Assembly: GCA_963751165.1 (NCBI GenBank) | Contig: CAVVTP010000028.1 | Coordinates: 124,001-188,000, forward strand | Direction: 5' to 3' | Length of the DNA stretch: 64,000 nucleotides | DNA from: Roseiarcus sp963751165 | GTDB lineage: Bacteria; Pseudomonadota; Alphaproteobacteria; Rhizobiales; Beijerinckiaceae | Shown here: one piece after another, positions 24,980 to 34,750 of the stretch | How positions within the stretch are numbered: position 1 is the stretch's first letter | Layout: each line of letters begins with the position of its first letter | Translations under genes and position numbers: made by a program | The notes under the pieces: generated by a model | The model's database searches: none | The model's input: the letters and a program-made list of their open reading frames with translations, nothing else | Told to the model about the DNA's origin: nothing

Positions 24980-26006
24980 GTGCCGCATCGCCATCTGGAT
25001 CGGCGGCTGAAATTGTCGATCCTTCGGGCCATCGATGCGATTGACACGCATCGCAGCCTCCTCAAGGCGTCGAGCGCGCTGGGGATCACTCAGCCCGCCC
25101 TGACGAAAGGCGTTCTCGAGCTCGAAGCCCAGCTTCAGATTCGCCTCTTCGACCGCCACTCCCGGGGCGCTCGTCCGACCCAGGCGGGGTTGGCGGTTGT
25201 GCAGTCGGCTCGTCGGATTCTCGCGGAACTGCGACGGCTCGACGAAGAGCTCGACCTCTTATCCTCGCCGGACGGGGGAATTCTTTCCCTGGGCGCTCTG
25301 CCCGTCGCTGCCGCGGGCATGCTCCCCGGCGTCCTGAAGCGGCTCCGGACGACGTATCCCCGCCTCAAGGTCCGTCTGCAGCAGGGACGGACGGAAGACT
25401 TGCTGCCTCTTCTCGCAACAGGCGAAATCGAGCTCATCGTGGGCAGGCTCTACGACCCCGTGACGCCCGATGGGTGCGACCGCGAACCTCTCTGGAGCGA
25501 GCCAATTTCCATTCTCGCCCGCGTTCAGCACGCAATCTTCGACGAACCGATCACAACGGAAAAGTTGCGGCAATTTGACCTCGTCTTGCCGACCATTACG
25601 CAGCGAGTTCGGCCAGGAGATCGAGCATTTCCTCGCCGAGCTCGGCGTTGACCCCTCGAACGCGCTTCGCTCGAGCTCCTATGTCCTCATCCGCGAGATG
25701 CTGCTCGAGACGGATATGCTTTCGGTGATGCCGCGCTCGATGATGCTCGGAGATCTGGTCCGCGGCACGCTGCGCGTTGTCCCGATGCCGATGCCGGCGC
25801 CGCTGCGACCCGCCGGCATCATCTGGCGACGAGGCGTGCAACGCTCGCGCCCGTGCCATTTGTTTATCGATTGTCTGCGCGACTACCTTTCCGAGACCGC
25901 ATCGTCCGCACTCTCCGACGATATAACCAATGGTAATACCGAAGGGCGAAAAAGCGATAAGACATCAGCCGTCAACCGCACTAACAGAAGCTTGCCGCCC
26001 GATTGA
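24980..26006 (+). pseudogene. LysR-family regulator, frameshifted
   Basis: Starts at GTG 24980 (AAGGA upstream). It has a clear HTH (RSLLKASSALGITQPALTKGVLELEAQLQIRLFDR) and a substrate-binding domain. At about 25595-25610 a +1 shift separates LRQFDLVLPTIT from EFGQEIEHFLAELG. The second frame ends at 26006 with a long polar tail after the usual LRDYLSE end, so the natural stop may also be disturbed. The next gene, an extradiol dioxygenase, starts 90 bp further, suggesting local control of the hydroxybenzoate genes. Confidence 0.8.
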
Positions 26007-26095
26007 ACGGCATGTCTCCAGCAAGGCCTGGCCAACAAAATCCAGCGCCGACAAGTCCGGGAAACAGGAGGAAGCTCGTGGAGGAAGAGCCAGTC

Positions 26096-27073
26096 ATGGA
26101 CGTGGCGCATCTCGGCCACCTCGAGCTCCTGACGCCGAAGCCGGAAGAAAGCTTGCGCTTCTTCGTCGATGTCATGGGCATGACCGAGAGCGGCCGCGAG
26201 GGCAATTCGGTCTTTCTGCGCGCGTGGGACGATTACGAGCAATATTCGCTTCAACTCACGCCGGCGAAGACCGCGGCGCTCGGTCACGCAGCGTTTCGCG
26301 CCCGGAGCGCGCAGGCGCTTCAGCGTCGCGTGAAGGCGCTCGAAGAGTCCGGCCTGGGCGTGGGCTGGGTCGACAACGCGTTTGGCCATGGCCCGGCCTA
26401 CCGTTGCCGCGACCCCGACGGCCATTTGATCGAACTCTATTACGAGACGCGATGGTATCAGCCCCCGCATGCGCTGCGCCCGGCCCTGAAGAACCAGGCG
26501 CAGCGCTATCCCGCACGCGGCGTCAACGTGCGAAGACTCGACCACTTCAATTGCCTCGCGGTCGACATCAAGGCCAATCGCGAGTTCTTCCAGAAGCGCC
26601 TCGGCTTCCGCCTGACCGAGCAGATCGTGCTCGATTCCGGCGAGGAAGCAGGGATGTGGCTGACCTGCACCAACAAGAGCTACGACTTCGCCTATACCAA
26701 GGAAGCGCACGGCGTCCCCGGCCGATTTCACCATGTGACCTACGCGCTGGATTCCCGCGAAGACGTCCTCCGCGCCGCTGACGTCTTTCTAGAGGCCGGA
26801 GTCAAGATCGAGACAGGTCCGCACAAACATGCGGTCCAGCAGACGTTCTTTCTCTACGTGTTCGAGCCGGGCGGGCATCGCGTCGAAGTGGCGAACGCCG
26901 GTGCGCGGCTCGTGCTGGCGCCGGACTGGAGGCCGATCCGTTGGTCGGAGGTCGAAAGACGGAAGGGGCAGGCCTGGGGCCTGAAGACCATCGAGACTTT
27001 TCACACGCACGGCACGCCGCCGCTGCCGGGGCAAGATCCGTTCGCCGACGCAGTCGCGGGGCGGGACGTTTAG
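26096..27073 (+). CDS. Catechol 2,3-dioxygenase-like extradiol dioxygenase (VOC family)
   Basis: A type I extradiol dioxygenase with two tandem glyoxalase/VOC modules (about 1-125 and 140-290 of 325). The three Fe(II) ligands sit in the second module: His in RRLDHFNCL, His in GRFHHVTYAL and Glu in HRVEVANAG. An alternative start is GTG at 26078, which has a perfect AGGAGG six bases upstream; the ATG at 26096 has GGAGGA at ten. It runs into the mobA-like gene, whose AGGAGG overlaps this stop codon, so the two are co-translated. The substrate is probably a catechol, possibly the product of the neighbouring hydroxylase. Confidence 0.88.
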   Translation: MDVAHLGHLELLTPKPEESLRFFVDVMGMTESGREGNSVFLRAWDDYEQYSLQLTPAKTAALGHAAFRARSAQALQRRVKALEESGLGVGWVDNAFGHGPAYRCRDPDGHLIELYYETRWYQPPHALRPALKNQAQRYPARGVNVRRLDHFNCLAVDIKANREFFQKRLGFRLTEQIVLDSGEEAGMWLTCTNKSYDFAYTKEAHGVPGRFHHVTYALDSREDVLRAADVFLEAGVKIETGPHKHAVQQTFFLYVFEPGGHRVEVANAGARLVLAPDWRPIRWSEVERRKGQAWGLKTIETFHTHGTPPLPGQDPFADAVAGRDV

Positions 27074-27082
27074 GAGGATCCC

Positions 27083-28984
27083 ATGCAGTTCTACCTTGAT
27101 GGCTATGCTCCAGGCGATCCTGACATCCTGCCAGCGGCGCGCGGCGCAGAAAGTCGTTCCGCGGGGCCGCCCGACATTGCGGATGTTCTGATCGTCGGCG
27201 CCGGGCCGGCTGGGATGCTGCTGGCCGCGCAACTGTCGACGTTCGCCGGCATCAAGACGTGCATCATCGAGCGGCGGGAAGGGCCGCTGAAGCTTGGCCA
27301 AGCCGATGGAGTGGCGTGCCGCACCGTGGAAACATTCGAGGCTTTCGGCCTGAGCGAGCGGCTCACTCGCGAATCCTACTGGGTCAACGAGACCGTGTTC
27401 TGGCGCCCGTCGGCTGACGATCCGTCCCGAATCGTCCGCACCGGCCGGGTGCAGGATGTCGAGGACGGCCTTTCCGAGTTTCCCCACGTCATCGTCAACC
27501 AGGCGCGGCTGCTCCAATACCTGCAGGAATACATGGCGAAGTCGCCGACGCGGCTCGTTCCGGACTTCGGCTGGGCCTTCGAGACATTGACGGTCGATGC
27601 GAAGGGCGACTACCCGATCTCCGTGACCTTGCGCAACGTGGCGACGAACGCCGCGAAACCGGTGCGCGCGAAATATGTCGTGGGCTGCGACGGCGCGCAC
27701 AGCAAGGTGCGGGAGGCGATCGGCGCGGCGCCGCACGGCGACTTCGCCAACCACGCCTGGGGCGTGGTCGACATGCTGGCCGTCACCGATTTTCCCGATA
27801 TCCGGCTGAAAGCCGCAATCCAGTCGAAAGACGAGGGCAACATCCTTCTCATACCGCGCGAGGGCGGCTATCTCGTGCGGCTCTATGTCGATATGGGCGA
27901 GATCGATCCCCATAATCGCGAGGCGTTCCGGTCGCACACCCAGGAAAGCGTGATCGCGACCGCGCAGCGCGTGCTGCATCCGTACACGCTCGACGTTCGC
28001 GATGTGGCGTGGTTCGCTGTCTACCAGGTCGGACAACGCGTGACGGATCGATTCGACGACGTTCCGGCGAAGGAGGCGGGGTCGCGTCCGCCGCGCGTGT
28101 TCATCGCCGGCGACGCCTGCCACACGCACAGCGCCAAAGCCGGGCAGGGGATGAACGTCTCGTTGCAGGACGGCTTCAACCTGGGCTGGAAGATCGCATC
28201 GGTGCTGGAGGGGCGCGCCAAGCCGGAGCTTCTGCACACCTATACGGTCGAGCGCCACGCCGTCGCCCGGCGCCTTATCGACTTCGACAAGGAATGGTCG
28301 AAAATCATGGCGTCGCCGCCCAAAGACCCGGAGCGGCCGGAGCTCGGCGGGGTCGACCCCGCCGAGCTGCAGGCGTATTTCGTGAAGTCGGGGCGCTATA
28401 CGGCAGGCGTCGCGACGCACTATCCGCCGGCCACCCCGCTGACCGCCCACCCGAAGCATCAGGCGCTGGCGAAGGGCTTCACGATCGGCATGCGCTTCCA
28501 CTCGGCGCCCGTCGTTCGCCTCGCGGACGCCAAGCCGATGCAGCTTGGCCATGCCGCGCGCGCCGACGGCGCCTGGCGCCTTTACGCTTTCGCCGACGCC
28601 AACGCCGAAAAGCTCGGCGCTCTCATGACGTTTTTGGAGAAATCCGACCAATCGCCCGTGAGACGATATACCCCGGCCAAGGCCAACATCGACAGCGTGA
28701 TCGATGTCCGCGCGGTGTTTCAGCAGGGACACCAAGATCTCAACGTCGAGGATCTGCCCCCTCTTCTTCTGCCGCGGAAGGGGCGGTTCGGGTTGATCGA
28801 CTACGAGAAAGCCTACACGCCGGACCTCAAGAACGGACCCGACATTTTCCACTCCAGAGGCATCGACCGCGCAAAAGGGGCGCTGGTCGTCGTTCGTCCC
28901 GACCAATACGTCGCCAATGTGCTCCCGCTCGATGCGCATCAGGCGTTGGCGGCCTACTTCGCGGCCTTCATGCTCGAAGGATAG
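27083..28984 (+). CDS. mobA: FAD-dependent aromatic hydroxylase, 3-hydroxybenzoate 4-monooxygenase-like
   Basis: A 633-residue flavoprotein monooxygenase of the phenol hydroxylase/MobA group. It has a dinucleotide fold VLIVGAGPAGMLLAAQL (about 36-52), DG-type motif GCDGAHSKVREAIG, second FAD motif VFIAGDACHTHSAKAGQGMN (about 340), and a C-terminal thioredoxin-like domain. The best-known close relatives convert 3-hydroxybenzoate to protocatechuate with NADPH and O2, which fits the lig genes around it. Phenol 2-monooxygenase activity is the main alternative. AGGAGG five bases before the ATG overlaps the upstream stop codon. Confidence 0.88.
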   Translation: MQFYLDGYAPGDPDILPAARGAESRSAGPPDIADVLIVGAGPAGMLLAAQLSTFAGIKTCIIERREGPLKLGQADGVACRTVETFEAFGLSERLTRESYWVNETVFWRPSADDPSRIVRTGRVQDVEDGLSEFPHVIVNQARLLQYLQEYMAKSPTRLVPDFGWAFETLTVDAKGDYPISVTLRNVATNAAKPVRAKYVVGCDGAHSKVREAIGAAPHGDFANHAWGVVDMLAVTDFPDIRLKAAIQSKDEGNILLIPREGGYLVRLYVDMGEIDPHNREAFRSHTQESVIATAQRVLHPYTLDVRDVAWFAVYQVGQRVTDRFDDVPAKEAGSRPPRVFIAGDACHTHSAKAGQGMNVSLQDGFNLGWKIASVLEGRAKPELLHTYTVERHAVARRLIDFDKEWSKIMASPPKDPERPELGGVDPAELQAYFVKSGRYTAGVATHYPPATPLTAHPKHQALAKGFTIGMRFHSAPVVRLADAKPMQLGHAARADGAWRLYAFADANAEKLGALMTFLEKSDQSPVRRYTPAKANIDSVIDVRAVFQQGHQDLNVEDLPPLLLPRKGRFGLIDYEKAYTPDLKNGPDIFHSRGIDRAKGALVVVRPDQYVANVLPLDAHQALAAYFAAFMLEG

Positions 28985-29107
28985 CGTCAGCCGCCTTGGG
29001 GCCCCGATGACTCGCCAACGGAAAACGAGACCGTCGGGGGCGCTGGCGGACGAAGTCAGGTCTAGAGCGAAAGTTAATCTTAGAAAACAGGGTGAAAGAA
29101 GGGTGTG

Positions 29108-30448
29108 ATGAGCAAGACAGTCGACATCAAGGCTTTCATCGACGACCGTCCGATTGCGGCGTTCCTGTGGGTCCTCGTCGCGATGTGTTTCCTGATCGTC
29201 GTCGCGGACGGCATGGATGTGGCGATCATGGGCTTCGTCACTCCGCCTATTCTGCAGGAGTGGAACATCTCGAGGCCCGCTTTCGGCTTCGTCATCAGCG
29301 CAGCTCCCTTCGGCCTTGTCATCGGGGCGCTCGTCGCCGGACCGTCTTCCGACCGGTTCGGCCGCAAGATCGTTCTGACCACCGCGGTCCTTTTGTTCGG
29401 CATCTTCACGATCATTGCCGCCTACTCGTCGTCGCCGCAAGAAATGGCGCTGCTGAGGCTGCTCGCAGGCATGGGGATGGGCGCCGCGATGCCCAATGCA
29501 ACGACTCTGCTGTCGGAATATGCGCCGCTGCGCCGCCGCTCGCTGCTGATCACCATCATGTTCAGCGGCTTCACGCTCGGCTCCGCCGCGATCGGCTTCA
29601 TCGCGGGCTACATAATCCCGCACTACGGATGGCGTTCCGTGTTGCTGGTCGGCGGGATCACGCCGCTCGTGCTCGTGCCGTTCCTGATCGCCTTCCTGCC
29701 GGAATCGGCCCGCTACATGTCCCTGCACGGCTTCCCGTCCCAGCGGATCGCAGCGACGCTCGGCCGCGTAACCGGCCAGCGCTTCTCGGGCGACGAGACC
29801 TTCGTCTCCAGCGAGCCGAAGCTCGCGACCAAAAGGCCGATCGGGGTCCTGTTCTCGGACGGCTATGCGGCGACGACGATCGCCCTCTGGATCACATATT
29901 TCATGGGCCTGATGGTCGTCTATCTCCTGACCGGCTGGCTGCCGACGCTGATGAAGGACGCGGGTCTTTCGATCACGGTCGCGTCTAACGTCACCGCGAT
30001 GTTCCAGATCGGCGCGACGCTTGGCGCGGTGTTGATCGGCTGGGGAATGGACCGGACGCATCCGTCGCGGATCATCTCGGCGGCGTATTTTGCAGGAACC
30101 GTTTTCATCCTGCTACTGGCCTTTGTCGGCGCGGTGTCGAGCTGGCTCGCCGCGCTCGTCTTCGCCGCAGGCTTCGCCGCCAGCGGGGCGCAGACTGGGC
30201 TCAACGCGTTTGCGCCCGGCTGCTATCCGACCATCGCCCGCGCCACCGGCGTCAGCTGGATGCTCGGCATGGGTCGGTTCGGCAGCATCGTGGGATCGCT
30301 GGTCGGCGGGGCGCTGCTTGGCCTCGGCTGGAGTTTCGGCGCAATCCTCGGCATTCTCGCGATCCCCTCGCTTCTGGCCGCGATCGCCATCGCGACGACC
30401 CGGCCCGCGGCGAACGCCGCCGGCGTCCGCGAAGCGGCGGCTCACTAG
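29108..30448 (+). CDS. MFS aromatic-acid:H+ symporter (AAHS family)
   Basis: A 446-residue twelve-helix major facilitator. AAHS markers are visible: DGMDVAIMGFVTPPI in helix 1, GPSSDRFGRKIVL in the loop between helices 2 and 3, and LRLLAGMGMGAAMPNATTLLSEY in helix 4. Relatives (PcaK, BenK, MhbT) import hydroxybenzoates. Its position directly after the hydroxybenzoate hydroxylase suggests 3-hydroxybenzoate uptake. GTG three bases upstream is an alternative start. Confidence 0.92.
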   Translation: MSKTVDIKAFIDDRPIAAFLWVLVAMCFLIVVADGMDVAIMGFVTPPILQEWNISRPAFGFVISAAPFGLVIGALVAGPSSDRFGRKIVLTTAVLLFGIFTIIAAYSSSPQEMALLRLLAGMGMGAAMPNATTLLSEYAPLRRRSLLITIMFSGFTLGSAAIGFIAGYIIPHYGWRSVLLVGGITPLVLVPFLIAFLPESARYMSLHGFPSQRIAATLGRVTGQRFSGDETFVSSEPKLATKRPIGVLFSDGYAATTIALWITYFMGLMVVYLLTGWLPTLMKDAGLSITVASNVTAMFQIGATLGAVLIGWGMDRTHPSRIISAAYFAGTVFILLLAFVGAVSSWLAALVFAAGFAASGAQTGLNAFAPGCYPTIARATGVSWMLGMGRFGSIVGSLVGGALLGLGWSFGAILGILAIPSLLAAIAIATTRPAANAAGVREAAAH

Positions 30449-30506
30449 GCGCGGGCCTCCTGCGGGCCTTCGCCGCCAACCCCTCTCGACGCGATTGGAG
30501 ACCACC

Positions 30507-31535
30507 TTGATCATCGACTGCCACGGCCATTACACGACCGCTCCCAAAGCGCTGGAGGCCTGGCGCAACCAGCAGATCGCCGGCATCAAGGACCCTGCCG
30601 TCATGCCCAAGGTCGCCGACTTAAAGATCGGCGACGACGAACTGCGCGAGTCGATCGAGGGGAACCAGCTGCGGCTGATGAAGGAGCGGGGCGCGGACCT
30701 GACGATCTTTTCGCCGCGCGCGAGCTTCATGGCCCACCACATCGGCGACTTCTCCATCAGCTCGACCTGGGCCTCGATCTGCAACGAGCTCTGTTATCGT
30801 GTGTCGCAACTCTTCCCCGACCATTTCATCGGCGCGGCCATGCTGCCTCAGAGCCCCGGCGTCGATCCGAAGACCTGCATTCCCGAGCTCGAGCGCTGCG
30901 TGAAGGATTACGGCTTCGTCGGGATCAACCTCAATCCCGACCCCTCCGGCGGCCACTGGACGAGCCCGCCGCTGACCGACCGCCACTGGTATCCGATCTA
31001 CGAGAAGATGGTCGAATACGACATCCCCGCGATGGTGCATGTTTCGACCAGCTGCAACCCCTGCTTCCACACCACCGGCGCCCATTACATCAACGCGGAC
31101 ACGACCGCGGTGATGCAGTTCATCCAGGGCGACCTGTTCAAGGATTTTCCGACGCTGCGCTTCGTCGTTCCGCACGGCGGCGGGGCCGCCCCGTATCACT
31201 GGGGCCGCTACCGCGGCCTCGCCCAGGAGCTGAAGAAGCCGCTGCTCAAGGATCACCTGCTCAACAACGTCTTCTTCGACACCTGCGTCTACCACCAGCC
31301 TGGCGTCGACCTTCTGACCCGGGTGATCCCGGTCGACAACATCCTGTTCGCCAGCGAAATGATCGGCGCGGTGCGGGGAATCGATCCGGAGACGGGACAT
31401 TATTACGACGACACCAAACGCTACATCGAGGCCACGCTGAACCTGATCTCCGAGGACCGTCACAAGGTCTTTGAGGCCAACGCGCGTCGCGTCTATCCGC
31501 GTCTCGACGCAGCGCTGAAGGCCAGGGGCCGATAG
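30507..31535 (+). CDS. ligJ: 4-oxalomesaconate hydratase
   Basis: A 342-residue amidohydrolase-superfamily enzyme that hydrates 4-oxalomesaconate to 4-carboxy-4-hydroxy-2-oxoadipate in the protocatechuate 4,5-cleavage pathway. It starts at TTG 30507 with GGAG six bases upstream, giving IDCHGHYTTAPKALEAWR, the typical LigJ beginning. The metal-binding HxH (DCHGHY), VHVSTSCNPCFHTTG and VPHGGGAAPYHWGRYRG motifs are present. It sits 59 bp after the transporter, separate from the main ligKIABC block by about 5.5 kb. Confidence 0.93.
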   Translation: MIIDCHGHYTTAPKALEAWRNQQIAGIKDPAVMPKVADLKIGDDELRESIEGNQLRLMKERGADLTIFSPRASFMAHHIGDFSISSTWASICNELCYRVSQLFPDHFIGAAMLPQSPGVDPKTCIPELERCVKDYGFVGINLNPDPSGGHWTSPPLTDRHWYPIYEKMVEYDIPAMVHVSTSCNPCFHTTGAHYINADTTAVMQFIQGDLFKDFPTLRFVVPHGGGAAPYHWGRYRGLAQELKKPLLKDHLLNNVFFDTCVYHQPGVDLLTRVIPVDNILFASEMIGAVRGIDPETGHYYDDTKRYIEATLNLISEDRHKVFEANARRVYPRLDAALKARGR

Positions 31536-31631
31536 CGCTTCTCTCGAGCTTCACAGCGCTTGGCGGGCGTAGATCTGCTGTTCTCCTGCCGCTCCTTCTC
31601 GAACTCTTCGATCTTTCTGAGCGCGGCCGAA

Positions 31632-31649
31632 TTCCCTGCGAACAGGGAA
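31632..31649. promoter_or_regulatory. Inverted repeat before the LysR start
   Basis: TTCCCTG-CGAA-CAGGGAA, arms of 7 bp, ending 6 bases before the GGGAGG of the LysR gene at 31670. It could be an operator or an mRNA hairpin affecting translation. Confidence 0.35.
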
Positions 31650-31669
31650 AAACGCGGGAGGAAAAAGCA

Positions 31670-32716
31670 ATGATGACGCTGCGCCAGATCGAGGTCGTCC
31701 GCGCCGTCATGGTGACCGGCACCATCAAGGGCGCGGCAAAGCTTCTCGGGGTGTCCGCGCCTGGCGTAAGCCGATTGGTCAAGCACACCGAAGGCCTGTT
31801 GCGCATCCGGTTCTTCAATCGCCAAAACGGTCGTTATTTTCCAACACCCGAGGCGCGGACGGTCTTTGAGCAAATCGACAGCGTCTATCAGAAAGTCGAC
31901 GACCTCGGGTTTGTTCTCTCCACTTTAGGGCGGGGCGGCTTGTCCGAGCTTTGCGTCGGGTCGGTGCCGAGCATTTCCTACGCGATGATGCCACGGGCAA
32001 TCGCGAAGGTCCGACAAAGGTACCCGGACCTGCGCATGAGTATCGACGTTCTGAAGATCGAGGAGGCGATCAACTATCTTCTCCTCGGCAAGGGGGAGTG
32101 CGTGGCGATGAGCTACAAGCTCGATCATCCCGGGCTCGATTTTGAGCCGCTGGCGACCGGTCAACTGTTTTGCATTGTTCCCGAAGCGCACCCCCTCGCT
32201 GGCCGCGAAAGCATCGGCGCCGCCGAGATCACGCGCTATCCGCTTATCGGGGTCGACCCGACCGATCCCTACGGTCGCGTCATTGCACAGGTCTTCGAGA
32301 GCCTCGGGCTCGCCTATAAAGTGCCGATAAAGGCGCGCTTCGGCTCAATGGTCTGCACGCTCGTCAAGGCCGGCCTGGGGATCGCGGTCATCGACCGATT
32401 TACGCTCGCCTCCGACTGGGCGGCGGGCGTGAAACATCTCCGGATCGAGGAGCCGACGCCATTCGACACGTTTATTGCCTTCAAGCGCGGAGCGCCCCTC
32501 TCGCTTCACGCGGAATATTTCATCAAGGGCCTCCGCGCGGAAATGCAGGCGACCAAGCCGCCTCTGGTTCTGAATTTCGGGGCAAAAGCCACAACAAAAA
32601 TTAACTTGATGTTCGATTCAGCGCACATCTTGGTCATTGAGTTCTCTCTCCGCCAGGCGCAGATTTGGGCCGCTGGCTCAACGGAGGGCCGCGAAACAGG
32701 GAGGCCAGGCCCATGA
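31670..32716 (+). CDS. LysR-family transcriptional regulator
   Basis: A 348-residue, intact LysR-type regulator. The N-terminal HTH (MVTGTIKGAAKLLGVSAPGVSRLVKHTE) is followed by a LysR substrate-binding domain (about 95-290). The last ~50 residues (after LVLNFGAKATT) look like a read-on tail of low similarity. GGGAGG lies eight bases before ATG 31670. It stands in front of the dehydroshikimate/shikimate and ligKIABC genes on the same strand and is the best candidate for their control. Confidence 0.88.
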   Translation: MMTLRQIEVVRAVMVTGTIKGAAKLLGVSAPGVSRLVKHTEGLLRIRFFNRQNGRYFPTPEARTVFEQIDSVYQKVDDLGFVLSTLGRGGLSELCVGSVPSISYAMMPRAIAKVRQRYPDLRMSIDVLKIEEAINYLLLGKGECVAMSYKLDHPGLDFEPLATGQLFCIVPEAHPLAGRESIGAAEITRYPLIGVDPTDPYGRVIAQVFESLGLAYKVPIKARFGSMVCTLVKAGLGIAVIDRFTLASDWAAGVKHLRIEEPTPFDTFIAFKRGAPLSLHAEYFIKGLRAEMQATKPPLVLNFGAKATTKINLMFDSAHILVIEFSLRQAQIWAAGSTEGRETGRPGP

Positions 32717-32819
32717 TGAGGGCCATTCTCCCGACTAATGATGGCTCTTGATCAAACGGCCGCTTACTGCCAGCATTTTGACGCTGTCCTATGTAAAAGA
32801 GGAAAGCAGGGAGAGTTTC

Positions 32820-34719
32820 ATGCTCAGATGGTCGATCGCATCTGTCTGCATGGGCGGCGCGCTCGAGGGCAAGCTCGCGGCGGCGGCGAAGGCGGGCTTC
32901 CGCGCGCTCGAACTATTCGAGAACGATCTGACCTTCTTCAACGGAAAGCCGAGGGACGTGCGGCGCATGGCCGCGGACCTCGGGATCGAAATCGTTGCGC
33001 TCCAGCCGTTGCGCGACTTCGAGGCGATGCCCGAGCCGATCCGGGGACGCAATTTCGAGCGGGCGGCGCGCAAGCTCGAACTCATGCACGAGCTCGGCGT
33101 CAGAACTCCTCTGCGTCTGCTCCAATGTCTCGCCGGAAGCGATCGACGATCCGGCGCGAGCCGCGGCCGACCTGGCGGAGCTCGCCGATCTCGCCCGCCG
33201 GAACGGCATGCGCATCGGCTACGAGGCGCTGAGCTGGGGCCGGTGCGTGAAAGACTGGACGGCCGCCTGGGAGATCGTGCGCGCTGCAGATCGCGACAAT
33301 CTCGGCATCGTGCTCGACAGCTTTCATGTCTGCGCACGCGGCAATCCGATCGAGCCGATCGCGGCTCTGCCGGCTGAGCGCATCGCGCTCGTCCAGGTGG
33401 CTGACGCGCCGGCGCTGGTCATGGATCCGCTGTCGCTGAGCCGGCATTACCGCTGCTATCCCGGCCAGGGCGACTATCCGGTCGTCGATTTCGTCGACGC
33501 GGCGACGCGCGCCGGCTACCGCGGGCCGCTGTCGCTCGAGATTTTCAACGATCAGTTCCGCGGCGCCTCGGCTGCGGCGATCGCCGTCGACGGCATGCGC
33601 TCGCTCCGCGCCTGCGGCGAAGCGCTCGCCGCGAGGCGGGCGGAGCGCGGCGATGCGCCGCTCGCCGATTTGCCGCCCCTTCCGCCGCCCCCCGTCGTCG
33701 AACGCGCCGAGTTCATCGAATTCGCGGTCGGCGACGCCGAGGCGAAGGAGTTCGTCGCGCTGATCGAGGGCCTCGGCTTCCGGCTCGCCGGACGCCACCG
33801 CTCGAAGGACGTCCATCTCTTTGCCCAGGGCGGTATCGACCTCGTGGTCAACCGCGAGCGGGAGGGCTTCGCCCATTCGTTCTCGCTGCTGCACGGACCC
33901 TCGATCTGCGCATTGGCGCTCGCTGTCGATTCCGTCGACAAGGCGCTCCAGCGCGCCGCCGCCCTCGAATGCCAGAGCTATGCCGGCAAGATCGGACCGG
34001 GCGAGGCGACGCTGCCCGCCGTCGCCGGGGTCGAGGGCAGCCTCATCTATTTCATCGGCGCCGAGGACCCGAAATGGCGCGACGACTTCGAGCCGACGCC
34101 GGAGCAGGAGTCCTCGGGAACGCTGCGCAAGGTCGACCATCTCTCCAACGTCGTTCGCCACGGCGAATTCTTGAGCTGGTCGCTGTTCTATCGCACGGTG
34201 CTGGGGCTCTCGCCGGCGCCTCAGGTCGAGATCGCCGATCCGCACGGCGCCTTCTTCAGCCGGTCGCTGCGCAGCGCCAACAACGAGCTGCGCATCGCCC
34301 TCAATATCGGCGAGGGCGGGGCGACGGGCGTGTCGCGCTTTCTCGACGCCTTTGGCGGCGCCGGCTATCAGCAGATCGCGCTGTCGACCCACGATATTTT
34401 CGCCGCCGTCGAGGCGGCGAAGGGCAAGGGCGTCGCCTTCCTGCCGATCCCCGACAACTATTACGCAGACCTCGCGACCCGCTTCGACATCGCGCCCGAC
34501 CTGCTGGCCCGTATGCGGGCGCTCGGCGTGCTCTACGACCGCGTCAAGGACGGCGAGTTCTTCCACATCTACACGCGAACGTTCCACGATCGCTTTTTCT
34601 TCGAGTTCGTCGAGCGACGCAATTACGATCTTTTCGGCGCGGCCAACACCCCGGTTCGGCTGGCTGCGCAGGCGAGCCTGGCGGACGCCGAGGAGCGAGC
34701 TGAGATCGAGTTCGAATGA
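32820..34719 (+). pseudogene. quiC: 3-dehydroshikimate dehydratase with VOC C-terminal domain, frameshifted
   Basis: Converts 3-dehydroshikimate to protocatechuate. It has an N-terminal TIM-barrel (xylose isomerase-like AP_endonuc_2) domain of ~290 residues. A C-terminal HPPD/VOC-like domain follows (KVDHLSNVV, ALSTHDIFAAVEAAKGKGV, FFEFVERRNYDLFG), the two-domain QsuB/QuiC1-type layout. The ATG at 32820 has GGGAG upstream. The frame shifts by +1 near 33098-33106 (MHELGV then ELLCVCSNVSPEAIDD). Joined length is about 630 residues, normal for the fused form. Apart from this shift nothing is missing. Confidence 0.87.
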
Positions 34720-34750
34720 CATGGGCATCCCGATGAGGAAGCTTTGAGGA

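Noticed and set aside
26789..30061. A 1,090-codon open frame on the minus strand opposite the dioxygenase, hydroxylase and transporter genes
   Set aside because: It is antisense to three clearly conserved genes, is extremely rich in Arg, His, Asp and Gly, and has no recognisable domain; it reflects codon bias of GC-rich genes on the other strand.
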